A DNA stretch of 64,000 nucleotides, from positions 124,001-188,000 of the forward strand of contig NZ_JANUGQ010000012.1 of the NCBI RefSeq assembly GCF_024756275.1, in the 5' to 3' direction. Positions 1-8,145 of the stretch are shown piece by piece (the stretch's first letter is position 1; the number at the start of each line of letters is the position of its first letter). The translations under genes were made by a program, and so were the position numbers. This DNA comes from Streptomyces pyxinae. Its GTDB lineage: Bacteria > Actinomycetota > Actinomycetes > Streptomycetales > Streptomycetaceae. The notes below the pieces were generated by a model that was given only the letters and a program-made list of their open reading frames with translations, was not told where the DNA came from and made no database searches.

Positions 1-127
1 AGATGTACGAGGCGGTGTCGATCTGGTCGGGCGCCATGTCCGACGCGCCGGGCAGCAGCAGCACGTCGTCGTAGGTCAGCCCGAGTGTCGCGAATTTTCC
101 GGGCACTCCGTCGACGTTGGCAGTCAT
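1..127 (-). CDS. guaB: IMP dehydrogenase, N-terminal part (runs off window edge)
   Basis: Only the first 42 codons are present, starting at the ATG whose A is at 127 and leaving the window at 1. The N-terminus has the IMPDH hallmark LTYDDVLLLP. The enzyme oxidises IMP to XMP, the committed step of GTP synthesis. A strong Shine-Dalgarno (GGGGAAGG) lies about 7 nt upstream. The neighbouring sigma factor, bldM and whiD on the same side match the order known from Streptomyces, and the mycobacterial sigD/guaB2/whiB3 neighbourhood is similar, which supports the call despite the short fragment. Confidence 0.93.
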   Translation of the reverse strand, partial: MTANVDGVPGKFATLGLTYDDVLLLPGASDMAPDQIDTASYI

Positions 128-383
128 GACACCTTCCCCAAATGGCCTTGATCGGTGCGGATGTCCATGCTAACGGGCTTCGGCCGTGTCTCATTCCACG
201 AGCAAGATCAGACAAAAGCTTTGTACGTTCGTCCGTACGCCCCCCCGGGACGCCCCACCGCACACCCGCCCGCCGGCGCACCACCCAGCCGTTCCGCCAC
301 GGCCCGGCTCACCGCCCGCCGGGCCCGCCGGCGCACCGCTTCGCGCGGCTCGACGGAAGGGCGGATCGGGGGGATCCGGGGGC

Positions 384-971
384 CTACTGCTCCGCCAGGG
401 CCCGGAGCCTGCTGAGCGCGCGGTGCTGGGCCACCCGGACGGCGCCCGGGGACATGCCGAGCATCTGGCCGGTCTCCTCGGCGGTCAGCCCCACCGCCAC
501 CCGCAGCACCAGCAGCTCCCGCTGGTTCTCCGGAAGGTTGGCGAGCAGCCGCTTGGCCCACTCGGCGTCGTCGCTGAGCAGCGCCCGCTCCTCGGGGCCG
601 AGCGAGTCGTCGGGCCGCTCGGGCATCTCGTCGGAGGGCACGACGGTGGAGCCCGGGTGGCGCATCGCGGCCCGCTGGAGGTCCGCCACCTTGTGGCCGG
701 CGATGGCGAAGACGAACGCCTCGAAGGGGCGCCCGGTGTCCTTGTAGCGCGGCAGGGCCATGAGCACCGCGACGCAGACCTCCTGCGCCAGGTCCTCGGT
801 GAAGTGGCGGGCGTCACCGGGGAGCCGGTTCAGCCGGGTGCGGCAGTAGCGCAGTGCCAGCGGGTGGACATGGGCCAGCAGATCGTGGGTGGCCTGCTCG
901 TCCCCCTCGACGGCGCGGTGGACGAGTGCGCCGATCGTCCCCCGGGCGGCGGCCGCCTCCTCGTCGCGCAT
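384..971 (-). CDS. shbA: ECF-like sigma factor, SigD/ShbA type
   Basis: A 195-residue sigma-70 family protein with region 2 at about residues 25-100 (DLAQEVC and a conserved RYKDTGRPFEAFVFAIA stretch) and region 4 at about 135-190 (NLPENQRELLVLRVAVGLTAEETG with its HTH). No anti-sigma gene is adjacent. In S. griseus the ShbA family is reported to drive transcription of the principal sigma gene hrdB, and mycobacterial SigD sits in the same neighbourhood. Assignment to ShbA rests on position between guaB and bldM plus size. The reading frame stays open upstream to 1355, but the ATG at 971 gives the family length; its Shine-Dalgarno is weak, and a CACCAT hexamer 6 nt upstream may mean a leaderless message. 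Confidence 0.85.
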   Translation of the reverse strand: MRDEEAAAARGTIGALVHRAVEGDEQATHDLLAHVHPLALRYCRTRLNRLPGDARHFTEDLAQEVCVAVLMALPRYKDTGRPFEAFVFAIAGHKVADLQRAAMRHPGSTVVPSDEMPERPDDSLGPEERALLSDDAEWAKRLLANLPENQRELLVLRVAVGLTAEETGQMLGMSPGAVRVAQHRALSRLRALAEQ

Positions 972-1296
972 CGGACCATGGTGCCCTGCGGACCGCTGGT
1001 CCGTACCGCCGCGTGCGTAGTTGTGCACCGAAGCGTTATGAGCAGGTACGCCGGACCTCATCCCCTGCGCCCTCCCCTTCCGCTCGATTTCCGCTCGATC
1101 GACTCGTCCCCGAGGAACTCCACCCCTCAAGGATGCGGCATCGGGCGGGAAACAGACATCGGGCCTCCGCCGCCCCGTCCGCCGGGCGGCGGACGGGATA
1201 CGTACGGGCCTCCGCCCGCGGACGCCCCCGGACGGCCGGACGGGGTCCGGTGGAGCGACCCCGGCCGCCCGAGCGGGCTCGGCGGACCCGGCGGGC
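972..1296. other. Gene-free gap between sigma factor and bldM
   Basis: 325 bases without a convincing gene. It should hold the promoter of the sigma gene, which reads leftwards. The only strong structure is the hairpin at 1174-1197 listed separately. Frames open on both strands, but this is typical of such G+C-rich DNA. Confidence 0.6.
1174..1197 (-). terminator. Hairpin downstream of bldM
   Basis: Perfect inverted repeat: arm CCCGTCCGCC at 1174-1183, a 4-base loop, and arm GGCGGACGGG at 1188-1197. It lies about 100 nt past the bldM stop in the direction of bldM transcription. There is no U-tract, as is usual for actinobacterial terminators. Confidence 0.6.
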
Positions 1297-1908
1297 TCAG
1301 CGCACCAGACCCCAGCGGAAGCCGAGGGCCACCGCGTGCGCCCGGTCCGAGGCACCCAGCTTCTTGAAGAGCCGCCGGGCGTGGGTCTTGACGGTGTCCT
1401 CGGAGAGGAACAGCTCGCGGCCGATCTCGGCGTTGGACCGGCCGTGGCTCATGCCCTCCAGCACCTGGATCTCCCGGGCGGTGAGGGTGGGCGCGGCGCC
1501 CATCTCGGCCGAGCGGAGCCGGCGCGGCGCGAGCCGCCAGGTCGGGTCGGCGAGCGCCTGGGTGACGGTGGCCCGCAGCTCGGCGCGCGAGGCGTCCTTG
1601 TGCAGGTAGCCGCGGGCACCGGCGGCCACCGCGAGCGCCACGCCGTCCAAGTCCTCGGCGACGGTGAGCATGATGATCCGGGCGCCGGGGTCGGCCGAGA
1701 GCAGCCGGCGGACGGTCTCGACGCCGCCCAGTCCGGGCATGCGCACGTCCATCAGAATCAGGTCCGAGCGGTCCGCGCCCCAGCGGCGGAGGACTTCCTC
1801 GCCGTTGGCCGCGGTCGTCACGCGCTCGACACCGGGCACGGTGGCGACGGCGCGGCGGAGCGCTTCTCGGGCGAGCGGGGAGTCGTCGCAGACGAGGACG
1901 GATGTCAT
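1297..1908 (-). CDS. bldM: Orphan response regulator BldM
   Basis: 203 residues: receiver domain 1-120 (acidic pair D8/D9 and aspartate D54 in LILMDVRMPG) and a LuxR/FixJ-type HTH at about 140-200 (LTAREIQVLEGMSHGRSNAEIG). BldM is a known developmental regulator of Streptomyces aerial hypha formation and sporulation; it acts as a homodimer on early genes and as a heterodimer with WhiI on late genes, without a dedicated kinase. The ATG at 1908 has a GGAGG Shine-Dalgarno 8 nt upstream. A sigma-BldN-type promoter is present (2032-2059). Divergent whiD is a known BldM-WhiI target in the model species, so the shared 445-bp spacer is probably both a promoter and a target site. Confidence 0.97.
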   Translation of the reverse strand: MTSVLVCDDSPLAREALRRAVATVPGVERVTTAANGEEVLRRWGADRSDLILMDVRMPGLGGVETVRRLLSADPGARIIMLTVAEDLDGVALAVAAGARGYLHKDASRAELRATVTQALADPTWRLAPRRLRSAEMGAAPTLTAREIQVLEGMSHGRSNAEIGRELFLSEDTVKTHARRLFKKLGASDRAHAVALGFRWGLVR

Positions 1909-2353
1909 GACGGGCCTCCGCAGCTGATGCGCGTCACCTTGAGCCTCCAGGCTGGTCGTTTCGTCACCTGAGCGGTAAGCGCTCCCGGACACCCGCCCGA
2001 GTGCTTGTTCTCTCAACCGCTTCCGCACCTCTCAACGACGGTCACTCGAAAGAGTTACGGGCCACGCCGACTCAATCGACACGCTACGTGAGGGCCCGGA
2101 TACGGCGGGAGTACCGCAGGTCACCATGGCTTCACGTAGAGCTATGCCCCATTTAGCGGCTTTTCCTTCCGTTTGCTGGTGTCTATGGCTAGATTCGCAA
2201 TGAGTCATATTTACATCTACTTAGACAGTAGGAACTGCTGGTGGCTGACAGACAGCCGCCGGCCGACCGCCGACGTCGGATCGGACCCACCGACCTGCCG
2301 GCCCGGCCATCCGCCCAGCATCGGCTTCAACCGGCTTCAAGGGGACATGCGCC
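1909..2353. promoter_or_regulatory. Divergent bldM / whiD promoter region
   Basis: 445 bases between divergent developmental genes. The left part carries the sigma-BldN-like promoter for bldM. The right part, around 2160-2240, is unusually A+T-rich for this DNA (TAGATT, CATATTTACAT and similar stretches) and probably contains the whiD promoters, but I cannot place a -35/-10 pair with confidence. A 9-base repeat CGGCTTCAA occurs twice in a row just before the whiD Shine-Dalgarno. Confidence 0.7.
2032..2059 (-). promoter_or_regulatory. Sigma-BldN-type promoter of bldM
   Basis: On the minus strand the sequence reads CGTAAC (2059-2054), exactly 16 bases, then CGTTGA (2037-2032). This is the published sigma-BldN consensus (CGTAAC, N16, CGTTGA) with no mismatch. 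The initiation point would lie near 2025, giving a leader of roughly 115 nt before bldM. Transcription of bldM from a sigma-BldN promoter is established in S. coelicolor. Confidence 0.88.
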
Positions 2354-2674
2354 ATGGCAGATTTCTCCCGCCTTCCAGGGCCCAACGCCGACCTGTGGGA
2401 CTGGCAGCTGCTCGCGGCCTGCCGTGGGGTCGACAGTTCGCTCTTCTTCCACCCGGAGGGTGAGCGCGGCGCGGCACGGAGCGCTCGCGAGAACTCCGCG
2501 AAGGAGGTCTGCATGCGCTGTCCGGTACGGGCCGAGTGCGCGGCGCACGCGCTGGCCGTCCGGGAGCCGTACGGCGTCTGGGGCGGGCTCACCGAGGACG
2601 AGCGCGAAGAGCTCATGGGCCGGGCCCGCCACCGGCTGATCAGCGCGTCGGCGGGACCGGCCGAGCAGAACTGA
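2354..2674 (+). CDS. whiD: WhiB-like iron-sulfur protein WhiD
   Basis: 106 residues with the four cluster-ligand cysteines C23, C53, C56 and C62 (spacing C-X29-C-X2-C-X5-C), the GVWGG turn near residue 75, and a basic C-terminal tail. WhiB-like proteins bind a [4Fe-4S] cluster and the region-4 domain of the principal sigma factor. WhiD is needed for late sporulation in Streptomyces and is orthologous to mycobacterial WhiB3. The N-terminal sequence MADFSRLPGPNADLWDWQLL fits WhiD rather than other Wbl paralogues. The ATG has an AAGGGG Shine-Dalgarno. It sits divergent from bldM as in model species. Confidence 0.95.
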   Translation: MADFSRLPGPNADLWDWQLLAACRGVDSSLFFHPEGERGAARSARENSAKEVCMRCPVRAECAAHALAVREPYGVWGGLTEDEREELMGRARHRLISASAGPAEQN

Positions 2675-2693
2675 AGGAACGTTTCTCCAGGGG

Positions 2694-2709
2694 GGCACCA
2701 CGGGGTGCC
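2694..2709 (+). terminator. Short hairpin after whiD
   Basis: GGCACC and GGTGCC arms around a 4-base loop, 20 nt after the whiD stop, in a 260-bp G+C-rich spacer between convergent whiD and the LysR gene. The stem is only 6 bp, so this is tentative. Confidence 0.35.
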
Positions 2710-2934
2710 GGGGGTGTCACCGGGCCGCACGGCCCCGGGCGGCGGGGCGGCGGGATCCCGGGCCCCGCCATGCCCGGACGGGACCGGAGCCCGCACGCAG
2801 GGCGGGGTTCCGGGCCTCGCGGATGGCCGGGCCGCAAGCCGGGCGGGAGGGGCGGGCCGGAGCCTCGCGGGGCGGCCGGAGGCCGAGTGGCGGGCCGGGG
2901 CCGCAGCCGGAACCTGGCGGGGAGACCGGGGCCA

Positions 2935-3831
2935 CTAGTCGCGTCCGGCCGCCAGGGCGAGCTGGTCCAGGGTGGCGGCGACCGCCGGGACCCGGGCGAG
3001 GTCCGGCAGGGTGAGGGCGACGATCTCCCGCCGCACCGGGGGCTCCAGGGCGACGGTACGGGCCCCCTTGGCGCGCACCGACTCGATGGCCAGCTCGGGG
3101 AGGACGGCGACCCCGAGCCCGGCGCCGACCAGCCCCACCACGGCCGGGTAGTCGTCCGTGGCGAAGTCGATGCGCGGGCTGAAACCGGCCTCCTCGCAGA
3201 CCTCCACCAGCTGGCGGCGGCAGCGCGGGCAGCCGGCGATCCAGGACTCGCCGGCCAGTTCCCCGATCACCACCGAGCCGGCGCCGGCGAGCCGGTGATC
3301 CTCCGGAACCAGCCCGACGAGCCGGTCGGTGCGGAGCGGGCGCACCACCAGGTCGCCCCACTCGCCGGCGGCGGCCGGGCCGTACCGGAAGGCCAGCGCC
3401 ACGTCGCAGTCGCCCTCGCGGAGCATCTCGACCGAACGCGGCGGCTCGGCCTCCACCAGGGAGACCCGGGTGCCGGGATGGGCGGCGCGCAGGGCGGCGA
3501 GCGCGGTGGGGACGAGCGTCGAGTTGCCGCTGGAGAAGGAGACCAGCCGCACCCGGCCGGCCCGCAGCCCCGCGATGGCGGCGACCTCCTCCTCGGCGGC
3601 GGTCAGCCCGGCGAGGATGCCCGAGGCGTGCCGGACCAGGGCCTCGCCGGCCTGGGTGAGCCGCATCTCCCGGCCGGTGCGGATGAGCAGCGGGGTGCCG
3701 GCAGCGGATTCGAGGGCCTTCATCTGCTGGCTGACGGCGGGCTGGGTGCAGCCGAGCTCGCGCGCGGCCGCCGAGAAGGAGCCGGTGGCGGCGACGGCGC
3801 GCAGGACACGGAGGTGCCGGGCTTCGATCAC
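2935..3831 (-). CDS. LysR family transcriptional regulator
   Basis: 298 residues with an N-terminal winged HTH (about 3-62, including GSFSAAARELGCTQPAVSQQ) and a LysR substrate-binding fold (about 88-290). The effector is unknown. It is divergent from the MOSC-domain gene with only 79 bp between starts, so that gene and itself are its likely targets. The GTG at 3831 has no spaced Shine-Dalgarno. Instead TATAGT lies at 3838-3843 (minus strand), ending 6 nt before the GTG, which suggests a leaderless message. A CPRC pair near residue 200 in the effector domain could be redox- or metal-sensitive; that is inference only. Confidence 0.88.
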   Translation of the reverse strand: MIEARHLRVLRAVAATGSFSAAARELGCTQPAVSQQMKALESAAGTPLLIRTGREMRLTQAGEALVRHASGILAGLTAAEEEVAAIAGLRAGRVRLVSFSSGNSTLVPTALAALRAAHPGTRVSLVEAEPPRSVEMLREGDCDVALAFRYGPAAAGEWGDLVVRPLRTDRLVGLVPEDHRLAGAGSVVIGELAGESWIAGCPRCRRQLVEVCEEAGFSPRIDFATDDYPAVVGLVGAGLGVAVLPELAIESVRAKGARTVALEPPVRREIVALTLPDLARVPAVAATLDQLALAAGRD

Positions 3832-3837
3832 CCTTCG

Positions 3838-3904
3838 ACTATAAGCACTTCTTGGGTGGTGTTGGCGATGATCGTTGGATTGTTTGAGAACGGCCCGCTA
3901 ACGT
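3838..3904. promoter_or_regulatory. Back-to-back leaderless promoters (LysR / MOSC)
   Basis: Minus strand: TATAGT (3843-3838) ends 6 nt before the LysR GTG. Plus strand: TTGGAT (3875-3880), an 18-base spacer, then TAACGT (3899-3904), ending 6 nt before the MOSC ATG. Neither gene has a spaced Shine-Dalgarno. A regulator bound here would control both directions. Confidence 0.55.
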
Positions 3905-3910
3905 GCCGCC

Positions 3911-4588
3911 ATGAAGCTTCTGACCGTGAACGTGGGACGGCCGAGATCCGCCGGCTACACCGACGCCCCGAGCGGGACGACCGGCATCGACAAGCGGCCG
4001 GCCGACGGGCCGGTGCGGGTGACGGACCCCGGGGCGCCGGGTGCCGGTGGCAGCGGGGTGGCCGGGGACACCGTCTCCGATCTGCGCTTCCACGGCGGTA
4101 CGCACCAGGCGGTGTACGCCTTCGCCCGCGAGGAGCTGGACCACTGGGAGGCGGAGCTCGGCCGGCCGCTCGCCAACGGCTCGTTCGGCGAGAACCTCAC
4201 CACCTCCGGGGCCGATCTGGACGCGGCGCTGATCGGTGAGCGGTGGCGGGTGGGTACGGCCCTGCTGGAGGTCGCCTCGGTCCGGCTGCCCTGCCGTACG
4301 TTCGCCGGCTGGCTGGACGAGCGGGGCTGGGTCAAGCGGTTCACCCGGCGGGCGTCCCCGGGGGCGTACTTCCGGGTGCTGGAGCCGGGCGAGGTGCGCG
4401 CGGGCGAGCCGATCCGGGTGGTGCACCGCCCGGCGCACCAGGTGACCACCCGTCTCGTCTTCCGCGCGGTCACCCTGGAGCGGCCGCTGCTGCCGGAGAT
4501 CCTGGCGGCGGGCGAGGCGCTCCACCCGGATTTCCGGGAGACCGCCCACACCTATCTGCGGACGCGGACGGCGAGCGCCACGATCTGA
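3911..4588 (+). CDS. MOSC domain-containing protein
   Basis: 225 residues resembling the YiiM branch of MOSC proteins (molybdenum cofactor sulfurase C-terminal domain). Visible features are the HGGTHQAVYAFAREELDHW block near residues 61-79, GSFGENLTTSG near 95, and the conserved cysteine in VRLPCRTFAGWL near 131, the residue thought to handle sulfur or the Mo centre. YiiM-like proteins are linked to molybdenum-dependent detoxification of N-hydroxylated compounds. No molybdopterin genes are nearby. The start at 3911 is probably leaderless. Divergent from a LysR gene that may regulate it. Confidence 0.85.
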   Translation: MKLLTVNVGRPRSAGYTDAPSGTTGIDKRPADGPVRVTDPGAPGAGGSGVAGDTVSDLRFHGGTHQAVYAFAREELDHWEAELGRPLANGSFGENLTTSGADLDAALIGERWRVGTALLEVASVRLPCRTFAGWLDERGWVKRFTRRASPGAYFRVLEPGEVRAGEPIRVVHRPAHQVTTRLVFRAVTLERPLLPEILAAGEALHPDFRETAHTYLRTRTASATI

Positions 4589-4777
4589 CGGGGCGGCGGC
4601 ACGGGGCCGGCGGCACGGGATCAGCGGCAGGGGCCCGGCGGCGCGGGGCCGGCGGCAGGGGCCGGCGCCGGCGGGACCGGCGGTGGGGTCCCGACTTCCC
4701 GCCGCTTCCCCGGAGTCATCCGTCCGGCGGAGTGGCCGGGAGGCGCGGGCGGACGGGCCGGGCGGCGCGCCTGGCAC

Positions 4778-4783
4778 TAACGT
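4778..4783 (+). promoter_or_regulatory. Putative -10 (TAACGT), leaderless SDR start
   Basis: TAACGT ends 7 nt before the ATG at 4791. The same hexamer precedes the MOSC gene. No Shine-Dalgarno is present and no clear -35 was found. Confidence 0.4.
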
Positions 4784-4790
4784 TCGGCCT

Positions 4791-5564
4791 ATGACGACTG
4801 CACTGATTACCGGAGCGACGGCGGGCATAGGGGCCGCCTTCGCGCGGCGGCTGGCGGCGGACGGCCACGACGTGGTGCTGGTGGCCCGCGATGTGAAGCG
4901 GCTGCGGGCGCAGGCGACCGAACTGCACGACCGGCACGGGGTCGAGGCGGAGGTGCTCCCCGCCGACCTCTCCACCGAGGACGGCATCGCGGCCGTCGAG
5001 ACCCGGCTGGCCGATCCGCGCCAGCCCGTCGATCTGCTGGTCAACAATGCCGGCTTCGGCAACAAGGGCCGCTTCCTGGACGTCGGCATGGCCGACGAGC
5101 TGACCATGCTGAAGGTGCACTGCGAGGCGGTGCTGCGGCTCACCGCCGCGGGCGCCCGGTCGATGCGGGAACGGGGGCGCGGCGGGGTGGTCAACGTGGC
5201 CTCGGTCGCCGCCTTCGTGCCGCGCGGCACCTATGGCGCGTCCAAGTCGTGGGTGGTGCAGTTCACCCAGGGCGCGGCCCGGGACCTGGCGGGCACCGGG
5301 GTCCGGCTGATGGCGCTCTGCCCCGGCTTCGTACGGACCGAGTTCCACCAGCGGGCCGGCATGGGCACGGACGGCATCCCCGGCTGGATGTGGCTGGACG
5401 CCGACAAGGTGGTCGCCGACGCGCTGGCCGACCTGGCGCGCGGCCGGACGCTCTCGATTCCGGACCCGCGCTACAAGGCGCTGATGGGCGTGGTGAAGCT
5501 GGCGCCGCGCGCCCTGCTGGGCGGGGTGAGCACCCGGATGGGCCGCAAGTACGGGCCCCAGTAG
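4791..5564 (+). CDS. SDR family NAD(P)-dependent oxidoreductase
   Basis: 257 residues, a classical short-chain dehydrogenase: cofactor motif TGATAGIG near residues 7-14, D-L-S adenine-ring contact near 62, NNAG near 86, and an active site with serine in VASVAAF and the Y-x-x-x-K pair in GTYGASKSW. The FVPRGTYGASKSWVVQFT arrangement and C-terminal basic tail are typical of the DltE/YqjQ-like group of unknown substrate. It is preceded by a 200-bp G+C-rich spacer and followed by the repeat-rich region separating it from convergent groEL1. The ATG is probably leaderless. Confidence 0.9.
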   Translation: MTTALITGATAGIGAAFARRLAADGHDVVLVARDVKRLRAQATELHDRHGVEAEVLPADLSTEDGIAAVETRLADPRQPVDLLVNNAGFGNKGRFLDVGMADELTMLKVHCEAVLRLTAAGARSMRERGRGGVVNVASVAAFVPRGTYGASKSWVVQFTQGAARDLAGTGVRLMALCPGFVRTEFHQRAGMGTDGIPGWMWLDADKVVADALADLARGRTLSIPDPRYKALMGVVKLAPRALLGGVSTRMGRKYGPQ

Positions 5565-5900
5565 GCCCGGCCGGCACCCGACGGGCCGGACGGGGCCGAT
5601 ACCCGACGGGCCGGACGGGCCGGCACCCTACCGGGCCGGATCGGACACGTCCGGGCCGACCCCGAGCGTGCCGGGCCAGGCCCGCACGTGCCGGGCCGGA
5701 CGCCGACGTACCGGATGCGACCGTGCTTGAACGGGCCGGGCCGGACGCGCCGGGCCCGAACGGGCCGGGGCGGCGGCGCACCGGGCCGAGGCCGGAACAC
5801 GCCGGGCCGGTAATGCGTCGGACCGGGCGACGCGCCGGGGCCGGAACGCACCCAGCCCGGAACGCGCCGGGGCCGGAACGCACCCGGGCCGGACGCGCCG
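5565..5900. repeat. Degenerate GGGCCGG-rich repeat spacer
   Basis: About 335 bases between convergent SDR and groEL1 genes built from imperfect copies of a roughly 12-18-base unit around CGGGCCGGACG (for example 5583-5595, 5611-5625, 5690-5700, 5733-5745, 5873-5895). All six frames are nearly free of stops, but none gives a protein-like sequence. I read it as an expanded intergenic minisatellite. Confidence 0.6.
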
Positions 5901-5935
5901 GGGCCCGGCGCCCCCGTGTGGGGAGCGCCGGGCCC
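5901..5935 (-). terminator. groEL1 terminator hairpin
   Basis: Stem of 15 pairs with one C-A mismatch: GGGCCCGGCGCCCCC at 5901-5915 against GGGAGCGCCGGGCCC at 5921-5935, with a 5-base loop. It lies 31 nt past the groEL1 stop and could also stop SDR transcription from the other side. Confidence 0.75.
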
Positions 5936-5965
5936 TGGTCGCGTACGTACCGTCGTACGACCGGA

Positions 5966-7588
5966 TCAGTGGGCGTGGCCGTGGCCGTGGCCCGCGTCCG
6001 CCGGCTCCTCTTCCTTCTTCTCGACGACCAGGGTCTCGGTCGTGAGCAGCAGGGAGGCGATGGAGGCGGCGTTCTCCAGCGCGGAACGGGTCACCTTCAC
6101 CGGGTCGATGACGCCGGCCTTGACCAGGTCGCCGTACTCGCCGGTGGCGGCGTTGAAGCCCTGGCCCTTGTCCAGCTCGGCCACCTTGGCGGTGATCACG
6201 TAGCCCTCCAGGCCCGCGTTCTCCGCGATCCAGCGCAGCGGCTCGACGGCGGCGCGGCGGACGACCGCCACACCGGTGGCCTCGTCGCCGTCCTTGCCGA
6301 GGTTGTCCTCCAGCACCTTGACGGCGTGGACCAGCGCGGAGCCACCACCGGAGACGATGCCCTCCTCGACCGCGGCGCGGGTCGCGGAGATGGCGTCCTC
6401 CAGACGGTGCTTCTTCTCCTTCAGCTCCACCTCGGTGGCGGCGCCGACCTTGATCACGCACACGCCGCCGGCCAGCTTGGCGAGACGCTCCTGGAGCTTC
6501 TCGCGGTCCCAGTCGGAGTCGGTGGTCTCGATCTCGGCCTTGATCTGGCTGACGCGGCCCTGAACGTCGTCGGAGTTGCCGCCGCCGTCCACGATCGTGG
6601 TGTCGTCCTTGGTGACGGTCACCCGGCGGGCGGTGCCGAGCACGTCCAGACCGGCCTGGTCGAGCTTGAGGCCGACCTCCTCCGCGATGACCGTGGCGCC
6701 GGTGAGGGCGGCCATGTCACCGAGCATCGCCTTGCGGCGGTCGCCGAAGCCGGGGGCCTTCACCGCGACCGCGTTGAAGGTGCCGCGGATCTTGTTGAGG
6801 ACCAGGGTCGACAGGGCCTCGCCCTCGACGTCCTCGGCGATGATCAGCAGCGGCTTGGAGCCACCCGCCTGGATGACCTTCTCCAGCAGCGGGAGCAGGT
6901 CGGTGATGGCGGAGATCTTGCCCTGGTGGATCAGGATGTACGGGTCGTCGAGGACGGCCTCCATACGCTCCTGGTCGGTCACCATGTACGGGGAGAGGTA
7001 GCCCTTGTCGAAGGCCATGCCCTCGGTGAAGTCCAGCTCCAGACCGAAGGTGTTGGACTCCTCGACGGTGATGACACCGTCCTTGCCGACCTTGTCCATC
7101 GCCTCGGCGATGAGCTCGCCGACCTGCTGGTCCTGCGCGGAGAGCGCGGCCACGGCGGCGATGTCGGACTTGTCGTCGATCGGGCGGGCGGTCGCGAGGA
7201 GGTCCTCGGACACGGCCTTGACCGCGGCGTCGATGCCCTTCTTCAGGGCGGCCGGGGAAGCGCCGGCGGCGACATTGCGCAGGCCCTCGCGGACGAGCGC
7301 CTGGGCGAGCACGGTGGCGGTGGTGGTGCCGTCACCCGCGATGTCGTTGGTCTTGGTCGCCACCTCCTTCACCAGCTGGGCACCGAGGTTCTCGTACGGG
7401 TCCTCGATCTCGACCTCACGGGCGATCGTGACACCGTCGTTGGTGATGGTGGGCGCGCCGAACTTCTTGTCGATGACGACGTTGCGGCCCTTGGGGCCGA
7501 TCGTCACCTTGACCGTGTCGGCAAGCTTGTTGACGCCGCGCTCAAGGGCGCGACGGGCGTCCTCGTCGAACTTCAGGATCTTCGCCAT
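5966..7588 (-). CDS. groEL1: 60-kDa chaperonin GroEL1 (His-rich tail)
   Basis: 540 residues, full-length type I chaperonin with the ATP-binding DGTTTATVLAQ (about 86-96), apical and intermediate domains, and GGG hinge segments. The C-terminus ends in a histidine-rich stretch (GHGHGHAH) in place of a GGM-repeat tail, the mark of the GroEL1 paralogue co-transcribed with groES in actinobacteria; GroEL2 is normally elsewhere. The ATG is 117 nt downstream of groES on the same strand, so the two form a bicistronic heat-shock operon controlled by HrcA through the upstream CIRCE elements. The His tail may bind metal. Confidence 0.97.
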   Translation of the reverse strand: MAKILKFDEDARRALERGVNKLADTVKVTIGPKGRNVVIDKKFGAPTITNDGVTIAREVEIEDPYENLGAQLVKEVATKTNDIAGDGTTTATVLAQALVREGLRNVAAGASPAALKKGIDAAVKAVSEDLLATARPIDDKSDIAAVAALSAQDQQVGELIAEAMDKVGKDGVITVEESNTFGLELDFTEGMAFDKGYLSPYMVTDQERMEAVLDDPYILIHQGKISAITDLLPLLEKVIQAGGSKPLLIIAEDVEGEALSTLVLNKIRGTFNAVAVKAPGFGDRRKAMLGDMAALTGATVIAEEVGLKLDQAGLDVLGTARRVTVTKDDTTIVDGGGNSDDVQGRVSQIKAEIETTDSDWDREKLQERLAKLAGGVCVIKVGAATEVELKEKKHRLEDAISATRAAVEEGIVSGGGSALVHAVKVLEDNLGKDGDEATGVAVVRRAAVEPLRWIAENAGLEGYVITAKVAELDKGQGFNAATGEYGDLVKAGVIDPVKVTRSALENAASIASLLLTTETLVVEKKEEEPADAGHGHGHAH

Positions 7589-7705
7589 GGGAGCGGTTCA
7601 GCCCTCTCGGAAATCAAACGGGTGCAACGAACCGCGCCCCTCGCCGCCCGGCAATCAGCGGGGTGACCAGGGGCGCAGCTCACATCGAACAGGGTGAAGC
7701 GGTGC

Positions 7706-8014
7706 TTACTTCTCGACGATCGCGAGAACGTCGCGCGCCGACAGGACGAGGTACTCCTCGCCGCTGTACTTCACCTCGGTGCCGCCGTACTTGCTGTACA
7801 GCACGATGTCGCCGGTCTTGACGTCGAGCGGCAGGCGCTCGCCGTTCTCGAAGCGGCCCGGGCCCACGGCCAGGACGACGCCCTCCTGGGGCTTCTCCTT
7901 GGCGGTGTCCGGAATGACCAGGCCAGAGGCGGTGGTCTGCTCGGCGTCGAGCGGCTGGACCACAATGCGGTCCTCAAGCGGCTTGATGGCAACCTTGGAG
8001 CTGGTGGTCGTCAC
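7706..8014 (-). CDS. groES: 10-kDa co-chaperonin GroES
   Basis: 102 residues with the mobile-loop region TTASGLVIPDTAKEKPQEG near 27-46 and the terminal barrel strand VLAIVE. It caps the GroEL cage and is the first gene of the operon. The GTG at 8014 has a strong Shine-Dalgarno (GGGGGAGG) 8 nt upstream. The promoter TTGACC/TAGTCT and two CIRCE sites are 100-170 bp upstream. Confidence 0.97.
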   Translation of the reverse strand: MTTTSSKVAIKPLEDRIVVQPLDAEQTTASGLVIPDTAKEKPQEGVVLAVGPGRFENGERLPLDVKTGDIVLYSKYGGTEVKYSGEEYLVLSARDVLAIVEK

Positions 8015-8113
8015 GATCCGACCTCCCCCTTCGGAGATCTCACGGGGTCAACTGTCTGAGGTGGCGACCAGGTCGATCCGTCGTCGCGGGTGCCGGACCT
8101 GCCCGTCGCTGTG

Positions 8114-8140
8114 TTGGCACTCTCCGGTGGGGAGTGCCAG
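8114..8140 (-). promoter_or_regulatory. CIRCE element 1 (HrcA operator)
   Basis: TTGGCACTC, 9 bases, GAGTGCCAG: the CIRCE inverted repeat (consensus TTAGCACTC, N9, GAGTGCTAA) with symmetric changes in the outer bases. It covers the predicted groES transcription start near 8138. Confidence 0.92.
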
Positions 8141-8145
8141 AGGCG

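Noticed and set aside
2536..4239. 567-codon plus-strand frame over whiD, LysR and MOSC genes
   Set aside because: It crosses three well-supported genes, in other frames or strands, and its product is low-complexity Gly/Arg/Pro; an artefact of high G+C.
5249..7666. 805-codon frame antisense to groEL1
   Set aside because: groEL1 is certain; antisense frames of conserved high-G+C genes are often open. No start signal or protein-like composition.
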